From Puniceicoccaceae bacterium 5H (GTDB lineage: Bacteria; Verrucomicrobiota; Verrucomicrobiia; Opitutales; Oceanipulchritudinaceae), in assembly GCA_009772895.1 (NCBI GenBank), contig WOUP01000001.1, positions 124,001-188,000 of the forward strand: a stretch of 64,000 nucleotides of DNA, read 5' to 3'. Shown one piece after another: positions 52,629 to 60,593 of this stretch. Every line of letters starts with the position of its first letter. Position 1 is the stretch's first letter. Both the position numbers and the translations under genes were made by a program. The notes beneath the pieces are model-generated. The model had not been told where the DNA came from. It saw nothing but the letters and a program-made list of their open reading frames with translations, and ran no database searches.

Positions 52629-53707
52629 AGCGGCGCTACTTGTTTCCGCTTTTGTTGAGCACCGCCAGCTCGTTGTGGGCGGTCGATCGCCCCGATACCG
52701 AGTTCCCGATCTTCCAGTTTCCGGCCGATCAAATTCCTCGCATCGACGGCAAGCCAGATGACTGGGCGCAGGTGCCCGCGCGTTACATCATCGGCACGGA
52801 TGAACTGTGGGAGGATTCGGGCAAGCACGAGCAGGCGGACCCGGAGAACCTCGATGTCTCCGTGCGCGTCGCCTGGGTCAAGGGGCTCAACCGCCTCTAC
52901 TTCCTCTACGAAGCCTACGACGACTACTGGGACTTCGGCGGGCGTGACCTCAAGAACGACACCTTCGAGATTGTGGTGGATGCGGACCTCTCCGGTGGCC
53001 CGCTCATCAGCCGCTTTCGCGAAAACGAAACGGTCCAGAGCGATGCGCAGGCCTTTTACCGCATGCACGGCGCCCACGCACAGAACTACCACGTCTTCAC
53101 GCCCGCTCGGGACAAGGACTGGACGATGCTTTGGGGGCCGGCACAATGGCTGAAGCGACTGCCGTATGCCAATGCGGCTTACGATTACGACTTCGAGCCC
53201 GGAGAATCGGGTAGGCTGACGCTCGAGTTCTGGATCACGCCCTTCAACTGGGCCTCAGGCGAAGGTCCGGAGCATTCCGTGCAGGCCGAGCTGAACGAAG
53301 ACGACCTGATCGGCCTGAGCTGGGCGATTATCGACTACGACGATGCCGACAGCCCGCGTAACAATGGTTTCTGGATCCTCTCGCGTACACACACCATGTA
53401 CGGCCAGGCTTCTCAGTTGGTGGCGTTCCGCCTCATGCCGCTCGAGCCGGCGCTGCAACCGGGTCTTGATGCCCAATGGTCGGCTCAAATCGTGGACCGC
53501 GATCGCCGGGTGGTGGCCTTTCACGATGATTCCGCCGGGGAGCCCGAACGTTGGAAATGGGAATTCGGCGACGGTGAAACTTCGACCGAGCAACACCCGG
53601 TGCACCGCTACCAGGAGCCCGGCAACTACACCATCATTCTGACCGTGGAGAATGCGGACGGCAAGACGGCGACGCTCTCCAAGGTGTGGGAAGTCATGCT
53701 GCCCTAG
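52625..53707 (+). CDS. Secreted protein with CBM9-like and PKD domains
   Basis: A 360-aa protein with a signal peptide (YLFPLLLSTASSLWAVD). The first ~250 residues look like a CBM9/DOMON-type beta-sandwich (PRIDGKPDDWAQVPARYI, LNRLYFLYEAYDDYWDFGGR, NDTFEIVVDADLSGG). A PKD domain closes the protein (EFGDGETSTEQHPVHRYQEP, NYTIILTVENADGK). No catalytic residues were identified. It pairs with the upstream lipoprotein as a likely substrate-binding partner. Its stop codon TAG shares bases with the stop of the convergent ABC transporter gene. Confidence 0.8.
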   Translation: MKRRYLFPLLLSTASSLWAVDRPDTEFPIFQFPADQIPRIDGKPDDWAQVPARYIIGTDELWEDSGKHEQADPENLDVSVRVAWVKGLNRLYFLYEAYDDYWDFGGRDLKNDTFEIVVDADLSGGPLISRFRENETVQSDAQAFYRMHGAHAQNYHVFTPARDKDWTMLWGPAQWLKRLPYANAAYDYDFEPGESGRLTLEFWITPFNWASGEGPEHSVQAELNEDDLIGLSWAIIDYDDADSPRNNGFWILSRTHTMYGQASQLVAFRLMPLEPALQPGLDAQWSAQIVDRDRRVVAFHDDSAGEPERWKWEFGDGETSTEQHPVHRYQEPGNYTIILTVENADGKTATLSKVWEVMLP

Positions 53708-55467
53708 GCGCCCTGGGCCGACGCCAACAGGCGTTGGAAAGGGCCGTCGCGCTCGACCAGTTCATCATAGGAACCTTGGTCGATCAGTCGGCCCTGTTCG
53801 AGGATCAGGATGCGATCGGCGTCGCGAATCGTGCTGAGACGGTGCGCGATCGTGACGACCGTGCGCCCTTCGGCCAGCGTCTCCAGAGCGGCCTGAATCT
53901 GGCGTTCGCTCTCGTAGTCGAGGGCGGAGGTAGGCTCGTCGAGGATCAGCAGCACGGGGTTGCGCAAGAGGGCCCGGGCGATGGAAAGGCGCTGGCGTTG
54001 GCCTCCGGAAAGCTGAGCCCCACGTTCGCCGACCACGGTATCGTAGCCTTGGGGTAACTGTTCGATAAATGCGTCGGCTCGCGCGAGTCGGGCGGCGTCA
54101 CGCAGTTCGGCATCGCTGGCGCGCGGGTTGGCAAAGCGCAAATTGTCCGCGATGGTGCCCGAGAGAATGATGCTCTCCTGCAGGACGATGGCAGCGCGTT
54201 GGCGCAACCAGCGCATGTCCAGGTGCTCCTGCGGAATGCCGTCGACCCGGATTTCGCCCTCGGCGGGTTGATAGAGCCCGAGCATGAGGTTGGCCACCGT
54301 GCTCTTGCCCGCGCCGGAAGCGCCGACCAGGGCCACCTTTTCCCCGGGGCGGATGTGCAGGCTGAACGCGTCCAAGGCATCGCGGTCGGCGTCGGGATAG
54401 CGGAAGGTGACCCGATCGAAAAGGACTTCACCCTTCAGTGGTTCGGGGCGTTCACAGCCCTTCCACTGCTCGACATAGGGCGCCATCAGCAATTCGCGCG
54501 CACTCTTGTAGGCCTCCTGACCGAGGAAAAACTGGTCGCTGATGTTGGCAAACATCTGGATGGGATCGACCAGCGAGGGCAGGCCCGCCACAAACGCCAA
54601 CACGGTGCCGGTGCTCACTTGGCCGTGGATCGCCATGATGGCGCCCCCGGCCACGACGACGAGCGAGAGCATCTTGATCGCGCCATAGGAGAAAGAGGCA
54701 AAGCTGCTGGAGACGCGCACCAGCTCGACGCGGCGGCGCGCCACCTCGTCGTTTGAGACCTGCAGCATGCTCTCGGCCTGCCGCTCTTCACCGTAGAAGC
54801 GCACGAGCCGCAGCGCGGTAAAGAACTCGCTCGCGGTGCCAGCCATGTTTTCGTTGGCGACACGGCTGGCTTCGTTGCGCTGGCGGAAATTCTCGAAGTA
54901 GCGGTTGCGCATCAGCGCAAAAATGGGCAGCAACAGCACGACGACCATGGCCAGCTTCCAGTTGAGAAAGACGAGGATGGCCAACGTGGCGATGCTGTAA
55001 AAGACATTGGGCAGGAAGAAGTTGAGGATCGGCATCAGCACCGTCTCGATCTTCTGCGTATCGAAAGCGTATTTGGAGAGCAGGCGTCCGGTCTTTTGCT
55101 GGTCCAGATAGCCGAAGCTGAGGTATTGGATCTTCTGGAAGATCTGGCCGCGCAGGTCGAGAATCAGTTGGGCGACGGCTTTGCCGATGCGGGCCGCCCC
55201 CTGGATGCTGAGGATGTGATGGAGGATCAGCAGCACGACAGTCAGAGCCGACAGCTCGAGGATGCGCGCAATGTTCTCCTCCGGCATCAACTTGTCGATG
55301 ATGTGCTGGAAGATCAACGGCAGCGGCGCGATCGTGAGAATGCGGCAGAAGGCGAGCAACATGCCGGAGCGGAAGCGGCGGCGCTGGCTCCATAACCATC
55401 GAACCATATTAACAGGAAGCTCCACCGCGCGAACGGTGGAGCTTTGTTCTGAAGACGCTAAACTCAT
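53704..55467 (-). CDS. ABC exporter, fused membrane and ATPase domains
   Basis: A 587-aa half-transporter. Six membrane helices occupy residues ~30-320 and the ATPase the rest: Walker A GASGAGKST, signature LSGGQRQRLSIARALL, Walker B VLLILDEPTSALD. It resembles MsbA/lipid or multidrug exporters. In this locus it might export an oligosaccharide, lipid or antibiotic; no partner gene indicates which. It lies 8 bases downstream of the GH51 gene in the same direction and may be cotranscribed with it. Confidence 0.92.
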   Translation of the reverse strand: MSLASSEQSSTVRAVELPVNMVRWLWSQRRRFRSGMLLAFCRILTIAPLPLIFQHIIDKLMPEENIARILELSALTVVLLILHHILSIQGAARIGKAVAQLILDLRGQIFQKIQYLSFGYLDQQKTGRLLSKYAFDTQKIETVLMPILNFFLPNVFYSIATLAILVFLNWKLAMVVVLLLPIFALMRNRYFENFRQRNEASRVANENMAGTASEFFTALRLVRFYGEERQAESMLQVSNDEVARRRVELVRVSSSFASFSYGAIKMLSLVVVAGGAIMAIHGQVSTGTVLAFVAGLPSLVDPIQMFANISDQFFLGQEAYKSARELLMAPYVEQWKGCERPEPLKGEVLFDRVTFRYPDADRDALDAFSLHIRPGEKVALVGASGAGKSTVANLMLGLYQPAEGEIRVDGIPQEHLDMRWLRQRAAIVLQESIILSGTIADNLRFANPRASDAELRDAARLARADAFIEQLPQGYDTVVGERGAQLSGGQRQRLSIARALLRNPVLLILDEPTSALDYESERQIQAALETLAEGRTVVTIAHRLSTIRDADRILILEQGRLIDQGSYDELVERDGPFQRLLASAQGA

Positions 55468-55475
55468 GTAGAGGA

Positions 55476-57050
55476 TTACGGGTGCAACTCGAGCACCACG
55501 ATGGACTTGGCCGGCAGCGTCAGGGCCAGCTCATGATCCTCCAACGTGACGGCGCTGAAGGGCTTGGGCTGGACGTGCTCGGGGTCGTCGAAGGTGTTGT
55601 GGGCATCGATCGCGTCGGCGGTCAGGATGCGACCGTTCTTGACGGTCTTGCCTTCGAAGCCTTCCAGCTTGGCCGCGATCTTCGTCGCTTGCTCCGGGGA
55701 GGTGTTGACGAGGGAGACGTGGATCACACCTGTTTCCGGGTTGCGCGTCGCGGTGGCGGAGACTTGCGGGATCGACTGGCCGTTGTGCTCATACTCGGGC
55801 GAGTCGAGTTCGAGGCCCAGCAGATCCTCGTCCTGGTGGACCTTGTACATCTCGAAGACCCAGTAGGTCGGCGTCTTCACCATCTTGGGCCCGTCGGTCA
55901 GCAGCATTGCCTGCAGCACGTTGACGGTCTGGGCGATGTTGGCCATGCGCACGCGGTCCGCGTGTTTGTGGAAGATGTTGAAGTGCAGGGCTGCCACGAG
56001 GGCGTCGCGCAGGGAATTCTGCTGGTAGAGGAAGCCGGGGTTCGTGCCGGGCTCGACGTTGGTCCATACGCCCCATTCGTCGACGATCAGGCCGACCTTC
56101 TTGTCCGGGTCGTATTTGTCCATCACGGCCGAGTGGTTGGTCAGGATCTCGTCCATGCGCAGCGCATTGTTCAAGGTCGACATCCAGGCATCTTCGCCGA
56201 AGCCGGTAGCCGGGCCCTTGTCGCCCCAATTGCCGGTGGGCAGCGTGTAGTAGTGCAGGGAGAGGCCATCCATGTTCCGGCCGGCGCGATCCATCATCAC
56301 GTCCGTCCAGTTCAGGTCGTCTCCGTTGGCTCCACAGGCGATGCGGTAGATGTGATCGCCGTAGTCCTTTACGAAGGTGTTGTAGCGGCGGTAGACGTCG
56401 GCGTAATACTCGGGCCGCATGCTGCCGCCACAGCCCCAGCTTTCGTTGCCGACGCCGAAATACTGCACATCCCACGGCTCATCGCGGCCGTTCTCGCGGC
56501 GGAGGTTGGCCATGGGAGAGTCGGCATCGGAAGTCATATATTCGACCCAGTTCATCATTTCCTGGATCGTGCCGCTACCGAGATTGCCGGCGACGTAGGC
56601 GTCGGTGTCGAGTTGCTCGCAGAGCTCCATGAACTCATGGGTCCCGAAGTGGTTGTTTTCGGTGACGCCGCCCCAGTGGGTGTTGATCATGGCCGGGCGT
56701 TCTTCGCGCGGGCCGATGCCGTCCCTCCAGTGGTATTCATCGGCAAAACAGCCGCCGGGCCAGCGCAGCACGGGGATGTCGAGGTCGCGCAATGCCTGGA
56801 CGACGTCGTTGCGGATCCCGTTGGTGTTGGGGATGTCGGAGTCTTCGCCGACCCAGATGCCTCCGTAGATGCAACGGCCGAGGTGTTCAGCGAAGTGGCC
56901 GTAGATTTCGGGGTGGACGTGGGCTTCGACGGTGTTGGCGTCGATCTGGATATCAGTCATGCTGGGAGAGCTTTGACCGTGAACATAGGGTAGGGTGAGA
57001 AGCGCCGCGGTGCCGATCGCACCGCGTAACAGCGTGGTCATCGTTTGCAT
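55476..57050 (-). CDS. Alpha-L-arabinofuranosidase, GH51
   Basis: A 524-aa enzyme. A signal peptide ([14 protein letters not shown]) indicates export, less common for GH51. The acid/base Glu203 is in [11 protein letters not shown] and the nucleophile Glu325 in [13 protein letters not shown]. The N-terminal part of the mature enzyme ([40 protein letters not shown]) is canonical. It removes arabinose from arabinan side chains of rhamnogalacturonan I, consistent with the neighbouring PL26 and GH42 genes. Confidence 0.95.
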   Translation of the reverse strand: MQTMTTLLRGAIGTAALLTLPYVHGQSSPSMTDIQIDANTVEAHVHPEIYGHFAEHLGRCIYGGIWVGEDSDIPNTNGIRNDVVQALRDLDIPVLRWPGGCFADEYHWRDGIGPREERPAMINTHWGGVTENNHFGTHEFMELCEQLDTDAYVAGNLGSGTIQEMMNWVEYMTSDADSPMANLRRENGRDEPWDVQYFGVGNESWGCGGSMRPEYYADVYRRYNTFVKDYGDHIYRIACGANGDDLNWTDVMMDRAGRNMDGLSLHYYTLPTGNWGDKGPATGFGEDAWMSTLNNALRMDEILTNHSAVMDKYDPDKKVGLIVDEWGVWTNVEPGTNPGFLYQQNSLRDALVAALHFNIFHKHADRVRMANIAQTVNVLQAMLLTDGPKMVKTPTYWVFEMYKVHQDEDLLGLELDSPEYEHNGQSIPQVSATATRNPETGVIHVSLVNTSPEQATKIAAKLEGFEGKTVKNGRILTADAIDAHNTFDDPEHVQPKPFSAVTLEDHELALTLPAKSIVVLELHP

Positions 57051-57241
57051 GAGGAGTCTTTGGGTAGGTTGAATCTAGATATGAGGTGCCTTGGGAGCAG
57101 ATCAATCAGAGGGGGGATGATGACCAACCTTGGCGGAAAGGAGTCTACAATGTCGCGCCTGCCTTTGGGGAGTAAAAAATCCTCTTTCGTGTGCGTTTGA
57201 GGGGGGGGGCAGTTCGCAAACGTTACCTTATGCCTGTTCTC

Positions 57242-58117
57242 TCATGCAGAACGGTAGTGTGCCTTGAGGGCTTCGAGTAAATCGTCGGGGACGCGGCAAA
57301 AACTGCCGTGGCGTGCGCCTTCGGGCATCGAGATCAGATCGGAAATATCCTCCCAACGATGCAGGTCGCGCGTGCGCACGGCGCCGTAGTGGCCCTTGGT
57401 ATAGCAATCGAAGAACACCGTGATCTCGCCGTCGCGCTCCAGCACTGCCGGCCCCTCAGTCCACGAATGGCTGATGGCGGGGCCAGGCTTGCCGTAGGGG
57501 CCGCGCAGGCGCGGAGCTTCGGCGACAAAGAGATGCTTGCGGACTGGCTTGAGCGTTTCGTCCTTGATGATCAGGCAATGCTGACCGTCTGGACCGCTTA
57601 CGTGAGTCGCGTCGATGACGTTGAAGCCGGGATTGTAAAAGATGTCCGCCGGGCTGAAGCTTTCGAAATTACGCGTCGTCGTGCACCAGAGCCGGTGGTT
57701 GTAGTTATTCTCCGTTTCACCCGCCGTCTCCGTGAATGTACCTTCGACGGTGGAAGCCCAGAAGATCAGGAACTCGTCCTTTTCTGGATCGTAGACCATC
57801 TCCGGCGCCCAGCAGTTGCAGACACCGCCGATGCCCTGCATGATCGGCAGGCGGCGCTGCTTGCTCCAATGAATCAGATCGTCCGACCAGGCGTAGCCGA
57901 TATCTTCGCTGTCCCAGTGAGTCGTCCAGATGAGGTGAAAACGGCCGCGCGGCCCCCGGTAGAGGTAGGGATCCCGCATCAGGCCATCCGTCGGAGCGAG
58001 GATCGGCTGGCCGTCATTGAGCGGCGTCCAGTTCAAGCCATCGGAGCTTGCGGCCAGATGGAGGCCGTCGGCTCCGTTACCGGTGAAGTAGGCGAAGATA
58101 GGGGTATCCTGGCTCAT
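57242..58117 (-). CDS. GH43-like five-bladed propeller glycosidase
   Basis: A 291-aa protein with the GH43/GH117-type propeller: GLMRDPYLYRGPRGRFHLIW (Asp49 is the likely catalytic base), CNCWAPEMVYDPEKDEFLIF and ISHSWTEGPAVLERDGEITV (Glu of TEGP is a candidate acid). No signal peptide, so it would act in the cytoplasm. Its substrate is probably an arabino- or galacto-oligosaccharide from pectin. Its start codon overlaps the stop of the symporter gene, so import and hydrolysis are coupled in expression. Confidence 0.85.
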   Translation of the reverse strand: MSQDTPIFAYFTGNGADGLHLAASSDGLNWTPLNDGQPILAPTDGLMRDPYLYRGPRGRFHLIWTTHWDSEDIGYAWSDDLIHWSKQRRLPIMQGIGGVCNCWAPEMVYDPEKDEFLIFWASTVEGTFTETAGETENNYNHRLWCTTTRNFESFSPADIFYNPGFNVIDATHVSGPDGQHCLIIKDETLKPVRKHLFVAEAPRLRGPYGKPGPAISHSWTEGPAVLERDGEITVFFDCYTKGHYGAVRTRDLHRWEDISDLISMPEGARHGSFCRVPDDLLEALKAHYRSA

Positions 58118-60561
58118 TCAGGAGTCGAATGCTGAGCGCGCAGGGTGTAGACGGTCAACCCTTGGATGCGGCGAGGATAGAAGGCGGTGGCGAGGCTTAC
58201 CAGATAGCCCACCGTGAAGGTCACGAAGGAGCCGATCGGTGCATAGAGCCAGAAGACCACGTCGGTGTATTCCTGGAGGTAAAACACCACGACCATGCCG
58301 GCGGCGAGGCCGACGAGGGCCCCGATCTCGTTCGCACGCTTGGTCAGCAGCCCGAGGCCGAAGAAGCCGACGATGCCATTGCCCACCAGGCCGGTGATGA
58401 TCAGGGCCAGGTCCCACACCGAAGGCGTCGAGGAGGTGGCCAGGAAGAGACCGGCACCGATGCCCAGCAGACCGACGAGGGCGGTCAGCACACGGGCGAG
58501 AATCATCGACTCGCGGTCGCTGACGTCGGACTTGAAGCGGCGGTAGAAGTCGTCCACGCCCAGATTGGCCACACTGCAAATGGCGCTGGAGATGGTGGAC
58601 ATCGAGGCCGCGAGCAGGGCGGCGATGACCAGGCCAGAGACGCCCGGGGGCAGGTGCTGCGCGGCAAAGAGCGGGTAGACCCCGTCGGTCTTCATCACCG
58701 GGTTCAACTGTTCCGGGTGCTGGCGGTAGAAGATGTAGAGTGCGGTGCCGAGGCCGAAGAGGATCAGGTTGATCGGCACGGCCACGGCCATTTGCGTTGC
58801 AATGGCGAGCTTGGCGTCCTTCAGGGTGGGCGTGGCTTGCACGCGCTGCACGTAGTTCTGGTCCCCAATGCCCTGCAGGGTGATGAATACGGTGCCGATG
58901 AACACCATCCAGACGGTCGGGTAGGTGACGTCCCACTGCCAGTCGAACATGTGGAACTTGTCGTTGGCTTCGAGCGTGGTCCAGATCTGGTCGAACGGCA
59001 TGTCGAGCTTGAACATGATCAGGACCAGACAGCCGAAGACGGTCACCAGCATCACAAGGCCCTGCACCGTATCCGTCCAGATAACCGCCGAGAGGCCGCC
59101 AAAGAACGTATAGAGGGTGGTGGTGGTGCCGATCACGAGGATCCAGATCCAGACGTCGATGCCCGTAATGGCCGACATGGCGATGGAGGGCAGCAGCATG
59201 ATCGGACCCATGCGGGCGAGGATCTGACCGATGATGAAAATGAGGCTGCCGACCATGCGGGCTACGAGGCCGAAGCGCAGTTCCAGATACTCATTAGCGG
59301 TCGAGATGTTCAGCTTGCGCACCAGCGGGGCCAGCAGGAACATCGAGAGCGGTAGGCAGATCACCGAATAGAGGCTGATGGCGAAGTAGGTCCAGTCCGT
59401 CGCGTAGGACTTGCCTGGCATGGCCATGAGGCTGATCGCGCTGGCGGCGGTGGCAAAAAGGCTCATCCCGGTCGCCCACCAGGGCACTCGCTGGCCGCCG
59501 CGGAAGTAGTCCTTGGTGTTCTTCTCCTTGCGGACGAAGTAGAGGCCCATTGCGACCATCCCGAGCAGGTAGAGCGCGACTACGATGTGGTCGACCCAAC
59601 CGTAATTGGTCTCCAGCGGCAGCACCTCGATACTGCGCATGGCGTGCTCCGATACGAGCACCAGATCGCCGTTGAGCCAAAATGCGCGCGGGTAGAGTGG
59701 CGGATCGTTGGGCCAATGGTCGACGGTGATCCAGGTGTCCGTGTAGGTGTGATAGGCGAGGATGCTGCCGTCGGAAGGATTGGCTTCGCTACTGCCGGGA
59801 AAAACGAAAATGTGGGACTCACCAAAGGGGATGGCCGTGGTGTTGGGCCCCCACATGGGCGGTTCGGCAATGGACTTCCAGCCACTGCGATCGTTGTAGG
59901 TGTAGCTGTCGCGGACCAGCTCGCCCGCGGCGTTTTCTCCCCCAAACAGGTAAAGGTTCTGAAGAGAGGCCACGAGGACGGCACTGTGGCGCGGCTGCCC
60001 CGACCATGCCGGCAGCTCTTCCCACTGGGCGTCCGCATCATACGGATCGATACTCAGGAAGTAGTTTTTCCCTTCGGCGCTGCCCGCCACATAAAGCCGG
60101 TCCTCCAGCATGGTGGCGCCCGGTTCAACCAGACCCACCGGGAGTGAGGACAGGGTTGAGGTGACGGCCTGTCCGTTTTCGAGGCGCAGGCGCGTCACCG
60201 TGTCGACCGGTTCTCCGTCGACGCTGCCGCCGATGCAGATGAGCCCGTCTCCTGTGCTGACGGCCGTTCCGCCGACGCGGGGCTGGTTGAGCTCACCGGC
60301 CGAAGCCCAGCTCTCACTGCCCTGCGCCCAGCGGTAGACTTGGGCGCTGGGCTCCCCCGTCTCCGTATCCCGACCGCCGGCAAGCACCAGCTCGCCTCCG
60401 GTTTCTCCGAGCATAAACCCTTGCAGGTTCTCCGGAGGACGGGGCAAGTCGTTGTAGTTAAACGAGGGCTGGGTGTTGATATCCGGCTGGGCGTGCGCGG
60501 TTGCACAAAGGCACCAGCTCAGAAACACGAGCAGGAAGGCGGAAGGAATACGGCGGAACAT
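58114..60561 (-). CDS. Kelch-domain/Na+:solute symporter fusion
   Basis: An 815-aa protein from the ATG at 60561 (a longer frame to 60756 is unsupported). A signal peptide (FLLVFLSWCLCATAHAQ) is followed by a periplasmic kelch-type beta-propeller (~25-330; GELVLAGGRDTETGEPSAQV, LYLFGGENAAGELVRDSY). From ~345 a full SSS symporter begins (KNTKDYFRGGQRVPWWATGM, SAISLMAMPGK) and runs to the end with about thirteen helices. The propeller resembles cyclically permuted mutarotases, so the protein may convert the sugar anomer and import it with sodium. Substrate inferred: rhamnose or uronate oligomers. Confidence 0.9.
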   Translation of the reverse strand: MFRRIPSAFLLVFLSWCLCATAHAQPDINTQPSFNYNDLPRPPENLQGFMLGETGGELVLAGGRDTETGEPSAQVYRWAQGSESWASAGELNQPRVGGTAVSTGDGLICIGGSVDGEPVDTVTRLRLENGQAVTSTLSSLPVGLVEPGATMLEDRLYVAGSAEGKNYFLSIDPYDADAQWEELPAWSGQPRHSAVLVASLQNLYLFGGENAAGELVRDSYTYNDRSGWKSIAEPPMWGPNTTAIPFGESHIFVFPGSSEANPSDGSILAYHTYTDTWITVDHWPNDPPLYPRAFWLNGDLVLVSEHAMRSIEVLPLETNYGWVDHIVVALYLLGMVAMGLYFVRKEKNTKDYFRGGQRVPWWATGMSLFATAASAISLMAMPGKSYATDWTYFAISLYSVICLPLSMFLLAPLVRKLNISTANEYLELRFGLVARMVGSLIFIIGQILARMGPIMLLPSIAMSAITGIDVWIWILVIGTTTTLYTFFGGLSAVIWTDTVQGLVMLVTVFGCLVLIMFKLDMPFDQIWTTLEANDKFHMFDWQWDVTYPTVWMVFIGTVFITLQGIGDQNYVQRVQATPTLKDAKLAIATQMAVAVPINLILFGLGTALYIFYRQHPEQLNPVMKTDGVYPLFAAQHLPPGVSGLVIAALLAASMSTISSAICSVANLGVDDFYRRFKSDVSDRESMILARVLTALVGLLGIGAGLFLATSSTPSVWDLALIITGLVGNGIVGFFGLGLLTKRANEIGALVGLAAGMVVVFYLQEYTDVVFWLYAPIGSFVTFTVGYLVSLATAFYPRRIQGLTVYTLRAQHSTPE

Positions 60562-60593
60562 GTGAAGGGTAGGGGCAGGAAGGAAGGGCAGGA

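Noticed and set aside
57051-57241. G-rich run near 57205 as a regulatory element
   Set aside because: A simple homopolymer run in a short intergenic region, without pairing or a known motif.
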